Shown here: piece after piece, positions 36,437 to 49,000 of the stretch
Layout: each line of letters opens with the position of its first letter
How positions within the stretch are numbered: position 1 is the stretch's first letter
Assembly (NCBI RefSeq): GCF_902505095.1
Contig: NZ_CABWIB010000001.1
Coordinates: forward strand, 1,192,688 to 1,256,687
Length of the DNA: 64,000 nucleotides
From: Oceanivirga miroungae
GTDB taxonomy: Bacteria; Fusobacteriota; Fusobacteriia; Fusobacteriales; Leptotrichiaceae
Reading direction: 5' to 3'
Notes under the pieces: model-generated
Told to the model about the DNA's origin: nothing
What the model saw: only the letters and a program-made list of their open reading frames with translations
The model's database searches: none
Position numbers and translations under genes: made by a program

Positions 36437-37310
36437 CCTTATTTTTATTTAATACACTTTTTAATAAATCTATACTTTTATTAGTCTTTTCTTTATTTTT
36501 CATTATATTTTCAAAATATATCTCATATGGATTAGAACCTTTAATGATTTCACTTCCATCAATTATTTTTTTCAATTCTTCTATATCAATAGTCCTTAAA
36601 TCATTATCTAGCTTTTTATATACTATACTCTCATTGTTAGCTTTTTTTGAATTAAAACTAACAATTATTTTATCCTCAACTTCTTGCAGGGCAATAACTT
36701 TTTTAAAGTCATCTTCTTCAAAAAAATCTTTTATTTTATCTTTAGTTGAGATTATTGTGCATAATTTAGTCCATTTAATTTTTTTAAGTACTTCTGCCTT
36801 ATCGCTTATTAAGTAGTCGTATTTGAAATCTTTTTCTCCAATTTTATATGCTGTATTCCACAAAGCCATTGGATAATTTTTTTCACTTGTTCCAAAATAT
36901 GAATACGAATAAACACTAAATTCATCTTTTCTAGTTCTATTAAACATTGCAAAAAACACATTATTTAAAAGATTATATATATCCTCATCCATGTAGTTTA
37001 TATCTACATATATTTCTTTAGGCTTATACCTATCTAAAATACTTTTACAATGATAAATAAAAGGATCCATAGAAAAGGTATTTTTAAAAAATTCTAAGCT
37101 GTAATACTTTGATTTTTTCCCATTTAAAATATCATTTAACTTATTAAAGCTCTCAAATATGTCCTCATTTTCTTCAGAAATATCTAAATCTAAATCTTCT
37201 AAATGTCTTTCTTTTGCGATATTTTTAAAAGGTTCTTTTTTAGTTGCATTATATAAGGAGAAGAAATCTTTTTCTATATCGTTATATATTTTTTTTGCAT
37301 TACTCATCAA
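36426..37310 (-). CDS. Unrecognised protein, third gene of the Lon-like operon
   Basis: 294 aa, acidic/lysine-rich, no signal peptide or membrane segment, so cytoplasmic. Regions of predicted alternating alpha/beta: KPKEIYVDINYMDEDIYNLL (~90-109), NYPMALWNTAYKIGEKDFKYDYLIS (~135-160), KWTKLCTIISTKDKIKDFF. I recognise no domain. Its start overlaps the 183-aa gene by 11 bases, so the products are probably made in similar amounts and act with the Lon-like protease, as substrate adaptor or target (inference). Confidence 0.7.
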   Translation of the reverse strand: MMSNAKKIYNDIEKDFFSLYNATKKEPFKNIAKERHLEDLDLDISEENEDIFESFNKLNDILNGKKSKYYSLEFFKNTFSMDPFIYHCKSILDRYKPKEIYVDINYMDEDIYNLLNNVFFAMFNRTRKDEFSVYSYSYFGTSEKNYPMALWNTAYKIGEKDFKYDYLISDKAEVLKKIKWTKLCTIISTKDKIKDFFEEDDFKKVIALQEVEDKIIVSFNSKKANNESIVYKKLDNDLRTIDIEELKKIIDGSEIIKGSNPYEIYFENIMKNKEKTNKSIDLLKSVLNKNKDCK

Positions 37311-37851
37311 ACATCACCTCAATTATCGTTTTATTAACATATTCATTTCTTGATTCTAGATATCTTTTTATGTTTTCTTTCTCATTCTCAAAGTTATGTA
37401 TTAAGTCTTCAACTAAAGAAAATACTTTTTTGTCTTCAATTTTATCTAAAACCACTGCAAGTTTTTCTTTGATAATTTCTGATAAAACTTTCATAGAAAG
37501 ATCTTCTTTTTCTTTTTTTACTTTATCTACTAATATTTCTAGTAATATCTTTACTAATTTTGCATACTTTATTTCTTTTAATCTTAATATATAGAAGTTA
37601 TTAAAAGGGTAATGTTTTTCTTCTTGATTTATATATCCTTTTTCAACTAGATATACAGAAAAATTAAATCTATGTATTAAAATATCATTATTTTTTAATT
37701 CATACTTTTCATTTATATTTTTCTTAACTTTTACTTCCTGTATAATTAGCTCACTACCCATTTTTGTCATATACATTTTAGCTATATCGCCAACATTTAC
37801 TCTTAATTCTGGGACAGAAAATATTTCAAAATCTATTTTAGTACTATCCAT
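37300..37851 (-). CDS. Unrecognised protein, second gene of the Lon-like operon
   Basis: 183 aa, cytoplasmic. The N-terminal half is beta-rich (IDFEIFSVPELRVNVGDIAK, NNDILIHRFNFSVYLVEKGY, HYPFNNFYILRLKEIKY) with a faint resemblance to the small-domain fold of type I restriction specificity subunits; the C-terminal half is helical and Lys/Glu-rich (~105-175). The resemblance is too weak to assign function. It overlaps the Lon-like gene by 8 bases and the next gene by 11 bases. Confidence 0.7.
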   Translation of the reverse strand: MDSTKIDFEIFSVPELRVNVGDIAKMYMTKMGSELIIQEVKVKKNINEKYELKNNDILIHRFNFSVYLVEKGYINQEEKHYPFNNFYILRLKEIKYAKLVKILLEILVDKVKKEKEDLSMKVLSEIIKEKLAVVLDKIEDKKVFSLVEDLIHNFENEKENIKRYLESRNEYVNKTIIEVMFDE

Positions 37852-39826
37852 CTATGTTCCCCTCCTTTGCAAACATTAAGTTATAGACTTGCATAAAGTC
37901 TTTAACTAAATGTATTTTTATATCTTTTTTTATTTTTGGGCTTATTAGCTCTATTTCATCCCTATTTTCATAAGGAATTATAAACTCTTTTATCCCACTT
38001 TCGTAGCTTCCTTCTATTTTAATGTTTGTTCCTCCTACAGCTAAAACTTCTCCAATTATAGAGATTTCACCTGTCATGGCAATATTTTGTTTTAGAGCTA
38101 CATTTTTATACATTGATATTAAAAGAGTTGTTATAGCTATACCTCCAGAAGGCCCATCTTTTTTAGCTGCTGCATTTTTAAAGTGTATATGTATATCATT
38201 TTCTTTAATATTTTTTTCATTAATTCCAAACTCTTTTGCTTTTGATTTTATATATGAAATAGCCACAGCATTGCTTTCTCTAAGAACTTCACCAACATTC
38301 CCAGAAACTTTTAGGCTGCCATTACCTTTATACATTACTGCTTCCATAACCGAAGCACAGCCTTTTTTTGAAGAACTTATAGACATACCAACTACACTAG
38401 CTTTTTTTGGCTTATTTATATCAGTGATTTTAGGGCTTTCATATTTAGCTTTACCTAAAACCTTAGAAACATAATCCACATCAATTATATTTCTATTAAT
38501 ATTATGTAATTTTTTTTGTAATTTAATATCACTGATTATTGTTTCTATTTTTTGAGTGGCTTCTCTTATTCCTGATTCAAAACAATAGTTTTTAATAATT
38601 TGTTCTATAGCTTCTAAAGTTATTTCAACTTTAGAATCCAGGTTAGCTTTTTTTAAATGTTTTGGTAGAACATAATTTTTAATTATATTTATTTTTTCAT
38701 CAAGGCTGTATGATTTAATATCTATTATTTCAAGTCTGCTTTTTAAATAATCTGGTATTAAATCCTTATTATTACCTGTTACTATAAATAAGGCATTAGA
38801 AATATCATAAGGTATATTTAAAAACTCATCCCTGAAATTTTTATTTAGAACAGGATCTAATATTTCTGATATTATTCCCATGCAAGCTTGATCTATTTTA
38901 TCTATTTCATCTAATAATATTATAGGGGCTTTTTTGTTGCATTTCAAGAATATATTTAATATTTCTCCTGGATGTGAATCTTTGTATGTAGAGTCAGAAC
39001 CTTTTAGATATAGTGCATTTTTGCAAGCACCTAAAGATATTGTGTATACAGGTCTATTTAAAGCTTTACCTATAGAATCTACTATAGAACTCTTTCCAAC
39101 ACCAGGTTCACCAATTAAGCATATATTTTTGTTGCTATTACTTGCAATATATCTTAATATGTTTGTTTTTAATTCTTCCATACCATAGTGACTTTCATCT
39201 AGTATTTTTTTTGCCGCCATTATATCTTCTCTACTTTTTTCTTCTGGAGCATATTCTTCCCAGTTTAGGTTTTTAATATATGAAAGTCTTTTTTTATCAT
39301 TTTGTTCTGTACTACTTATTGTTCTAAGAACTTCTTCATAAAGTTCTTTTTTCTCTTCTTTAAATTTAGAAAAGTATTCTGGGAATGCAAGGATTTCAAA
39401 ATCCTCTCTTTTGTTTAATTTTAATTTTCTTAAATCAGATAAATTAAGTTTAATATCATCTAATCCTCCCATTTTTTCAACGCTTACTACACCCTTTTCG
39501 TTGATTTCACAAATATACGATAAAAAATAGCAACTATTATCGCTTACCTTTGAATACATAAATGCATAACCTGTTTTTTTATTTTTACTTAAAGTAATAA
39601 TGTGGTCACATATATCTTCTTTTCTTAATTTTTTTCTTTTTGAATAAGGAATCATAGCATATTTTTTTTCTAATTCTAATACGTCTTGAGAAATAAATTC
39701 TTCAACATCTAAATCATTTTCTATCATATCTTCGTAAATGAATTCACCAAAAAACTCTATTTCTTTACCACATAATTCGACATCAACATATTTCGCTTCT
39801 TTTTTTAAATTAACTACTCTAATCAT
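37844..39826 (-). CDS. Lon-like ATP-dependent serine protease (AAA+ plus S16 domain, no classical Lon N-domain)
   Basis: Start taken at ATG 39826 (660 aa): the alternative ATG at 39859 overlaps the promoter -10 and has no ribosome site, whereas AAAGGGG precedes this one. Using this start: a novel N-terminal region (~1-190), AAA+ module with Walker A GEPGVGKSS (~239-247), Walker B PIILLDEIDK (~301-310), arginine-finger/sensor region, and the S16 protease domain with catalytic Ser in KDGPSGG (~560) and Lys in GGTNIK (~603). Classical Lon is ~780 aa with a LAN domain; this resembles LonB/LonC-type or BrxL-like variants. First gene of a tight three-gene operon. Confidence 0.87.
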   Translation of the reverse strand: MIRVVNLKKEAKYVDVELCGKEIEFFGEFIYEDMIENDLDVEEFISQDVLELEKKYAMIPYSKRKKLRKEDICDHIITLSKNKKTGYAFMYSKVSDNSCYFLSYICEINEKGVVSVEKMGGLDDIKLNLSDLRKLKLNKREDFEILAFPEYFSKFKEEKKELYEEVLRTISSTEQNDKKRLSYIKNLNWEEYAPEEKSREDIMAAKKILDESHYGMEELKTNILRYIASNSNKNICLIGEPGVGKSSIVDSIGKALNRPVYTISLGACKNALYLKGSDSTYKDSHPGEILNIFLKCNKKAPIILLDEIDKIDQACMGIISEILDPVLNKNFRDEFLNIPYDISNALFIVTGNNKDLIPDYLKSRLEIIDIKSYSLDEKINIIKNYVLPKHLKKANLDSKVEITLEAIEQIIKNYCFESGIREATQKIETIISDIKLQKKLHNINRNIIDVDYVSKVLGKAKYESPKITDINKPKKASVVGMSISSSKKGCASVMEAVMYKGNGSLKVSGNVGEVLRESNAVAISYIKSKAKEFGINEKNIKENDIHIHFKNAAAKKDGPSGGIAITTLLISMYKNVALKQNIAMTGEISIIGEVLAVGGTNIKIEGSYESGIKEFIIPYENRDEIELISPKIKKDIKIHLVKDFMQVYNLMFAKEGNIDG

Positions 39827-39859
39827 AAACTTATTTCCCCTTTCATTTCTTATGCACAT

Positions 39860-39887
39860 ATTATATATTTTTTTGTTTATTTGTCAA
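39860..39887 (-). promoter_or_regulatory. Promoter of the Lon-like operon
   Basis: On the minus strand TTGACA (39882-39887), 16-bp spacer, TATAAT (39860-39865). No CIRCE or other heat-shock operator seen. Confidence 0.85.
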
Positions 39888-39963
39888 CAATTATTTTTGC
39901 ATTTATTTTTCAAATTATTTTGTTTTTACAAAAACATAAAGAAAGTTGTTTAAAATAGAGGGT

Positions 39964-40001
39964 AAAAAAATAGAGGGATATTTTAATCCACTCTATTTTT
40001 T
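39964..40001 (-). terminator. Terminator of the TAA2 operon
   Basis: On the minus strand AAAATAGAG(T)GGAT pairs with ATCC(C)TCTATTTT, flanked by A and T runs, directly after the stop at 40004. Confidence 0.85.
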
Positions 40002-40003
40002 AG

Positions 40004-43000
40004 TTATTTATTCATATTATCGTATTCATTTATTAAGATTTCAACTCTTCTTTGATTTGAGTAATTACCTTCAACCATTTCATTGTATCCACCTGATTTT
40101 AATACGATATTTACATCATCAGATATTCCTAACTTGATTAAAGCATTTCTAGCAGCTTTTGCTCTTTTCATACCTAAATCCATGTTATACCCTTCTTTAT
40201 AGCTAATATCTGTGTAACCTATAATAACTATAGTTTTGTCTTTAAATTCTTTGTTTATTACTTCAACAATTTCTTTTAATTTAGCAATTTGTGCCTTTGT
40301 AATATTAGCACTATCTAATACAAAGTTATCAATTACATAACGTAATCTTCTATTTTGGCTAACCATTTGTCTTAATTCAGAATTTTCAGACTCAAGTTTG
40401 TTTAATCTATTTATTAGATCTTTACTTACTTGTTTTTCATCTTTTATTGCTCCTAATGATATATTAACTCCTGCTGAAACTCCAACTTCAGATTTTGTTC
40501 CAAGTGAAACACTTGCTTTATATACAACATTTCTACCTCTATTTTGACCTGAAATTCCAACCGCTATTGCTGATTCTCCTTTATAGTATCCAAATCCAGC
40601 ACCTATACCAAATAGTTTGTCATAAGTTACTTGAGGTATTCCTGCTGCAGCATAAGCTCCTGCAATTCCACCCGCTAATTCTTTTTTAGCTCCGTCTACT
40701 ACATTAGATATATTATTAACCTTTTTATCAACATAGTTTTTATTAACTGCTTGTGTTCCATCATTAGAACCTTCATCTATATCTTTTAATCCAGTTATTA
40801 CCCCTAAAGGTTTATCATTAATAAGATCTTTTGCAAATTCTATTTTTGGAGCAGCCTTATCATTAGTTATTTCTATTGTCTTAGTTGTACCATCACCAAG
40901 TGATATGTTGTTAGGTGATATTGTTACCGACTTAGAACCATCTTGAACAGTAACTTCTTTAAATTCTGGATTTTCTTTTAATCCTATTTCTACTTGTCCT
41001 GTTCCATTTTCGTATTTATAGCTAGTAACTAAGTTATTTCCTACATACTTAATGCTTGCATCATTATCAGTAGATTTAATTAATTCGCCGTCTGCTTCTT
41101 TAAATACTGTTGTACTTCCTAAATATTGAGTAGAGGTTGTATCTCCTTCTGTTGCTCTAATATTAAATCCTTCATTTAATTTAGCTCTATTTTCGTTAAC
41201 AGCATTTAATAAATTCTCTGGTCCTTTACTTTGTTGACCATTTGATTTTATTAATTCTTCAAAAATAGGCTTAGAAAATTCATTATTTGTTACAGTTAAT
41301 CCTAATGCATCCCCTAATTTTTTAATTTGACTACCATTTATTGCATCTTTTGAATCATTTGAAATTGTACCATCTGCTACATTTCCTAGTACTTCTGGTT
41401 TAGTTGTTTCTCCATCTTGGTCTACTAATGACAATCTAATATCTTTAGCTTCTTTTGCTTTTGATAGATTATTTTGTTCATTAGATTTTTCAATCAATAC
41501 ATTTTTAGTAGGAATTCCAGTTTCCTTATTTTCTTCTCCCGTTGTATTAGTATCTACATTATATTTGTATACTTTAGTATCTTTAGTATCTCCAACTTTA
41601 ATTACATATTTAACATTATCTTTTTCAACAATTAAGTCTCCATCTTTTGTTACTACTGATTTATCATAGAACTTACCGTCATTAGCTTTTACTACTCTAT
41701 TACCTTTTGCATCTGTATATACTACTGGTCCTGATTCTCCTCTTCTTAATGCATTTACTTTATCATTTACATTAACTCCATTTAAACCATCTTTTCCTGT
41801 AATACCATCAGTACCATTTCTTCCATCTTCTCCGTCTTTAGATGAATCTCCTAATTTATCAGCTAATTTATCTAATTGACCTTTATTTACTGCATCATTA
41901 GCATCTACTCCATCTGCTATTCCTTTTAATTTAACATTAGAATTTGTTACATCTCCTGTTAATGGTGTTGATGTCTTACCAAATGTTACTTCTCCATCTC
42001 CTATAGATATTTTAGTTGTTTCAGTTTTTGTAATTGAACCTTGTGCATCTTTTGTTACCTTTGCATTTTCTAATGATGTAATATTCTTTAAGTTTGATGC
42101 TAGTTTTATTTCAAGTCCTTCTTTAGCCTTATTAGCTTCAACTTTAATATTATTTGCTGCTGTATTTTCTGCTACAGTTCCTTCACCTTTAATAGTTAAT
42201 TTGCTTCCTAATACTCTATGAACTTCACCAGAATTTCCTTCAAAGTCTAATCCTGCTATTGATAATGCTTGTAAATCTCTTACTGTTGCTACTGAATTTA
42301 GTTTTTGTTTATCTTCATCTTTTGCATCAGTTAGTTTTAATATTCCCTTTTCCCCAGTAATAGCACCTTGTGCTGCTGTTATAGCTTCTCTAGATGCTAG
42401 ATCATCTGTTTGATTTTCTCCTTCTCCAGTTTTCTTATTATACTTACTTGCTATTGTAGAATCATTATTAAATGTTCCATCAGTTTGTTTAACTGGTGTA
42501 GTAACTATTGAACTTCCAACATTTCCTAACACTTCTGGATTAGTTGTTTCTCCATCTTGAGCTACTAATGACAATCTTACATCAGTTACTATAGTAGGTT
42601 TTTGAGCCTTATTATATCCTATTTCTACATTAGATTTTTCAACTTTTTCCCCTAAAGTTCTATCATCATTAACTTTGTAATATTCATTTCCAACTTTTGC
42701 ATATTTTTCATTACCAACAGTTACTATAACTTCACCTGTTTTTGTAACTTTTTCTGGTGTATAGAAATTGCCATCATTTGCTTTTACTACTCTATTCCCA
42801 GAATTATCAGTATATACTACTGGTCCTGCTTCTCCTCTTCTTAATGCGTTTACTTTATCATTTACATTAACTCCGTTTAAGCCATCTTTTCCTGCTGCTC
42901 CTTTTTTACCATCTTGTCCATTTTCACCATTTCTTCCATCTGTTTTATCATTAGATGTATCTCCTAGTTTTTTAGCAATATTATCAACATAGTTCTTATT

Positions 43001-46000
43001 AACTGCTGATGATCCATCTGCATTAGCATCAAGATCTTTTAATCCTGTTATTATTCCAGTGCCATTTATTCCATTCTTAGCAAAATCTATTGTTGGAGAA
43101 TTGCCATCTGTTCCTGCTGTTATACTTATTTTAGATGTGCCATCTGTTCCATTTACAGTTATTCCTGATTTATCTATTTTTGTTGATTTTTTATCAGAAT
43201 TTTTTCCAGTAGCATTAGGATCTCCAAACGTTAAATCTTTCGCTGTTAATGTGGCTTTATTTCCATCTTTATCTTTTAATGTTGTTCCACCTAATTTATA
43301 TTCTGCTGTTTCTATTGGTGTTACTGTGCCATTTGCATCAACATTAGCCTTAGTTATTGTTGTTCCATCTACTTCTGTTGATATTGTTGTTTTACTTATT
43401 ATTTGTCCAGCATCATTTTTTTCTACTTTTTCAAGTTCTACTTTATCTGGTGATAATGTTAATGTCTTACCGTCTTTCGCTATATCTTTAACTGTTATTT
43501 CTTTAAATTCAGGTTTTTGTTTAATCCCTATTTCTATCTTACCTTCTGTTACTTGTGTTGCTACATTTGCTGTTGTGTAATCATCAAATGAATTTACACC
43601 TTCTTTACCTATAATTGTTAGTGTTTTTCCTAATTTTCTATGAGTTGGTCCATTTACATTTCCTGCAAAATCAAGTCCTGCTGCTGATAGTGCTTGTAAA
43701 TCTCTTATTGTTGCTGCACTATCTAGTATTTTATCCTCATTTAATTTATTTAACTCCTCTGCTACTTTTTTAGCCTTTGTTTCTCCTACACTTATTTTTG
43801 AACCTATTCCTGATGATAGATTTTTTGAGATAAATTTATCTGTTCCTAAAGCACTTCCAACATTTCCTAACACTTCTGGATTAGTTGTTTCTCCATCTTG
43901 AGCTACTAATGACAATCTTACATCAGTTACTATAGTAGGTTTTTGAGCCTTATTATATCCTATTTCTACATTAGATTTTTCAACTTTTTCCCCTAAAGTT
44001 CTATCATCATTAACTTTGTAATATTCATTTCCAACTTTTGCATATTTTTCATTACCAACAGTTACTATAACTTCACCTGTTTTTGTAACTTTTTCTGGTG
44101 TATAGAAATTGCCATCATTTGCTTTTACTACTCTATTCCCAGAATTATCAGTATATACTACTGGTCCTGCTTCTCCTCTTCTTAATGCGTTTACTTTATC
44201 ATTTACATTAACTCCGTTTAAGCCATCTTTTCCTGCTGCTCCTTTTTCACCATTTCTTCCATCTTCTCCATCTTTAGATGAGTCTCCAGAATTTTTAGCT
44301 AATTCATCTAATTGCCCTTTAGTTACTGCTGAATCAGGAGTAGTTCCTGGTTTTAATCCTTCTAGTACTACTTTATCATCTTCTCCAACTTTTGGAGTTT
44401 TTGATAATGTTAATGTTCCGTTATTTGGAGTTAGATTTATTGTAGTTGACCCACCATTTTCTTTTAGTTTTAATCCTTCAAATTCTGGTGTCTTTTTAAT
44501 TCCTATTTCTATCTTACCTTTAGATACCTTTGTTGCTACATTTGATGTTGAATAATCATTAAATGAACTTACACCATTTTCACCTATAATACTTAATGTT
44601 TCTCCTAGTTTTCTATGAGTTGGTCCATTTACATTTCCTGCAAAATCAAGTCCTGCTACTGCTACTGCTTGTAGATCTCCTACAGTTACAACTTTATTTA
44701 AGTCTTTTTTATTAATTTTTTCATATAACGTATTAATTACACCTTTTGATTTTGTTTCAACAGAATTTTTAACAGAATCTATATCTGATTTAAGATTTTT
44801 AGGATCTATATCTGTTCCTAAAGAACTCTTAATATTACCTAGTTCTACTACTGGATTTTCAGTTGTTCCATCTGGATTTACTAGTGTTGCTTTAATATTT
44901 TCTACAGCTGCTTTACCTTCTAAAGGATCTCCTTTAGCGTCTACTTCATCTGCTTTATAGTATTTTCCATTATTTGCTTTTACTAGTCTATTTCCTTCTT
45001 GGTCTGTATACACTACTATTCCAGCTTCACCATTTCTTATAGCATTTACCTTAGATGTTAAATCTTTTCCATTTAATCCATCTTTTCCAGTTGGTCCAGT
45101 TGAACCTGCAGAACCATTAGTTCCGTCTTTTCCATCTCTTCCATCTGAATTTGGTGTTCCTATTTGGTCTGATAAATGTTTTACTGCAGATTCTGTTGCT
45201 GCTCTTGTTTCATTTTCTCCTACACCATATTTTTCACTTAATATATTTCTTGCTTCTAGTCCTATAACTTTTCCATTATTATGATGGAATTCTATACTTG
45301 GAGTTTCACTTAGTGTACCTGATTTTATTGTTATACTTTCATTAGGTGTACCATCTAATTTTGTACCATTATTTAGTACTATCTTAGCACCTTGTTCTTC
45401 TTCGTTATATTTCCCAGCTGCTTTAATTAATATACTATCTGTTGTTTCCTTATTTTCATCATTACTTGATTTTAATAAGATTTGTGATGTTGTTGTTTCA
45501 TTTGCTCCACTTATTAGTAAATTATCTTTTCCAAAGTTATCTGTTAATGCTAATCCTTCTCTATTTAATGTTGCTTTATTCTTATTACCTGTATCACCAG
45601 AATTAGAATTTTCTATTACTAATGAATCTCCTGTTAAACTTGATTTATTTTCATAGTTATCTATAACTGCTCCATCTAATGTATATTTTGCTGAAACTGT
45701 ATAGTTGTAGTTTTTATTACCTACTTTTTCTACTTTATTTTCAGTTATTCTTATTCCATCTGCTGTTTGAGTTGTTTCTTTATTAACATCTCTTAAACTT
45801 ATATCACTTGCTGTTAATTTAACTTTCTTACCATCTACTGTCTTAGTTGATAGGCTTGTAATATCTTTTAGTTTATCTGATAATCTAATATTTAAATATG
45901 TTCCATTTGAATCTACTCTAATATTACCTGCTGCACTTGTAAATGAATCTTCTATAGTTTTTTCTAAATCTGTTCCTTCACCTTTAATTATTAGTGTTTG

Positions 46001-49000
46001 TCCTAAAGTCTTATGAACGCCTGTAGAATTTTTATATGTATTCCCTTCAAAGTCTAATCCTGCTATTGATAATGCTTGTAAGTCTCTTAATGTCGATGCT
46101 GAATTTAATTTTTGTGTATCTTCTGTATCAGTTAATTGTAATAGTCCTTTTTTATTTGGATTAGTATCACCATTCAATGCTTTTTGAGCCAATTCTATTG
46201 CTTGTTCTTTTGGTGATTTTTCATTACCTGTTGCTGCAGTGTTATTATACTTACTTGCTATTGTATTTGTATTATCTGTAACTGGCATATCAACTATTGA
46301 ACTTCCAATATTTCCTAATACTTCTGGTGTTGTTGTTTCTCCATTATCTGCTACTAATGATAATCTAATTTTACCTGTTTCTTCAGTTGTAAGTGAAGTC
46401 GCTGCTGCACCAGTTAATTGTTGACCTTGTTTAACACTATATACTCCATCATTATCTTTATCTTCAAATACTGCTGTATTTGGTTCATAATATCCTTTTG
46501 TTTCCCCTTGTTCAACATATATTTTATTCTTAATATCTTCTAGTTTATAGTAGTTTCCATCTCTTCCTTTTACTACTCTATTTCCATCTTTATCTGTATA
46601 TACTACTGGCCCTGCTTCTCCTCTTCTTAAGGCATTTACTTTATCATTTACATTAACTCCGTTTAAGGCATCTTTCCCTGCAATACCATTTGTACCATTT
46701 CTTCCATCTTTTCCATCTTTAGAAGTATTTCCTACTGCATTTGCTAATTTCTTTAATTGAGCAACGTTTACTGCATCTGTATCTTGAGAACCTGCTGCTA
46801 CACCAATTATTTGTCTAGTTTGTGTTCCATCATTTCCTATTGATAATGCACCTTTTGTTGCCTTCCAAGCAACTTTTGTTTCTTTACTAGCTTCATTTGT
46901 TAATGGATCATATCCAATAGAATTTTCAATTAATCTATTAGAAACAGATTCATCCCCTAAAGCTATTCCACCTTCTACTTCAGATACAGCAGAATATCCT
47001 ATTGCAATAGCTTTTGCTTTTGATACTTGTGAATTTTTACCTATTGCTATAGCATTAGCTCCAAATACTTCTGAATCTGTACCTATTGCTATTGAATCTT
47101 TAGAGTCTGTTTGGGCTACTACTTTAGTTTCTGGTGTTAATACAGATCCAGTTTCATCAACAACTCCTGCTGTTTCTTTTTTCTTGTTTATAACTCTAGC
47201 ACCTTTACCCACAGCAATAGATCCTTCTGCTTGTGCTCCCTTATTATCTGAATTTTTCTTATCTGATTCTGATGCTTCTGGATCAGTTGCATTAACTGAG
47301 AAGTATTTTATTTTTTGTCCACTTACAGTCCCTTTTAAGGCTTCTAATTGACTAAAGTTTACCGCATCATTAGCTTTAGTACCATCTGCTATTCCTTTTA
47401 ATTGCACTGGATTAGTTGAATTACCATTTGATAATGTTAATACCCCATTACTTGGAGTTAAGTTTACTGTAGTAGTTCCTTTATTTTCTTTTAGTTTTAA
47501 TCCTTCAAATTCTGGTGTCTTTTTAATTCCTATTTCTATCTTACCTTCTGATACCTTTGTTGCTACATTTGCTGTTGAGTAATCATTAAATGAACTTACA
47601 CCATTTTCACCTATAATACTTAATGTTTCTCCTAGTTTTCTATGAGTTGGTCCATTTACATTTCCTGCAAAATCAAGTCCTGCTACTGCTACTGCTTGTA
47701 GATCTCCTACAGTTACAACTTTATTTAAGTCTTTTTTATTAATTTTTTCATATAACGTATTAATTACACCTTTTGATTTTGTTTCAACAGAATTTTTAAC
47801 AGAATCTATATCTGATTTAAGATTTTTAGGATCTATATCTGTTCCTAAAGAACTCTTAATATTACCTAGTTCTACTACTGGATTTTCAGTTGTTCCATCT
47901 GGATTTACTAGTGTTGCTTTAATATTTTCTACAGCTGCTTTACCTTCTAAAGGATCTCCTTTAGCGTCTACTTCATCTGCTTTATAGTATTTTCCATTAT
48001 TTGCTTTTACTAGTCTATTTCCTTCTTGGTCTGTATACACTACTATTCCAGCTTCACCATTTCTTATAGCATTTACCTTAGATGTTAAATCTTTTCCATT
48101 TAATCCATCTTTTCCAGTTGGTCCAGTTGAACCTGCAGAACCATTAGTTCCGTCTTTTCCATCTCTTCCATCTGAATTTGGTGTTCCTATTTGGTCTGAT
48201 AAATGTTTTACTGCAGATTCTGTTGCTGCTCTTGTTTCATTTTCTCCTACACCATATTTTTCACTTAATATATTTCTTGCTTCTAGTCCTATAACTTTTC
48301 CATTATTATGATGGAATTCTATACTTGGAGTTTCACTTAGTGTACCTGATTTTATTGTTATACTTTCATTAGGTGTACCATCTAATTTTGTACCATTATT
48401 TAGTACTATCTTAGCACCTTGTTCTTCTTCGTTATATTTCCCAGCTGCTTTAATTAATATACTATCTGTTGTTTCCTTATTTTCATCATTACTTGATTTT
48501 AATAAGATTTGTGATGTTGTTGTTTCATTTGCTCCACTTATTAGTAAATTATCTTTTCCAAAGTTATCTGTTAATGCTAATCCTTCTCTATTTAATGTTG
48601 CTTTATTCTTATTACCTGTATCACCAGAATTAGAATTTTCTATTACTAATGAATCTCCTGTTAAACTTGATTTATTTTCATAGTTATCTATAACTGCTCC
48701 ATCTAATGTATATTTTGCTGAAACTGTATAGTTGTAGTTTTTATTACCTACTTTTTCTACTTTATTTTCAGTTATTCTTATTCCATCTGCTGTTTGAGTT
48801 GTTTCTTTATTAACATCTCTTAAACTTATATCACTTGCTGTTAATTTAACTTTCTTACCATCTACTGTCTTAGTTGATAGGCTTGTAATATCTTTTAGTT
48901 TATCTGATAATCTAATATTTAAATATGTTCCATTTGAATCTACTCTAATATTACCTGCTGCACTTGTAAATGAATCTTCTATAGTTTTTTCTAAATCTGT

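Noticed and set aside
39827-39859. Upstream ATG start for the Lon-like protease (11 extra residues)
   Set aside because: This ATG overlaps the promoter -10 (TATAAT) and has no ribosome-binding site; the start at 39826 is preceded by AAAGGGG.
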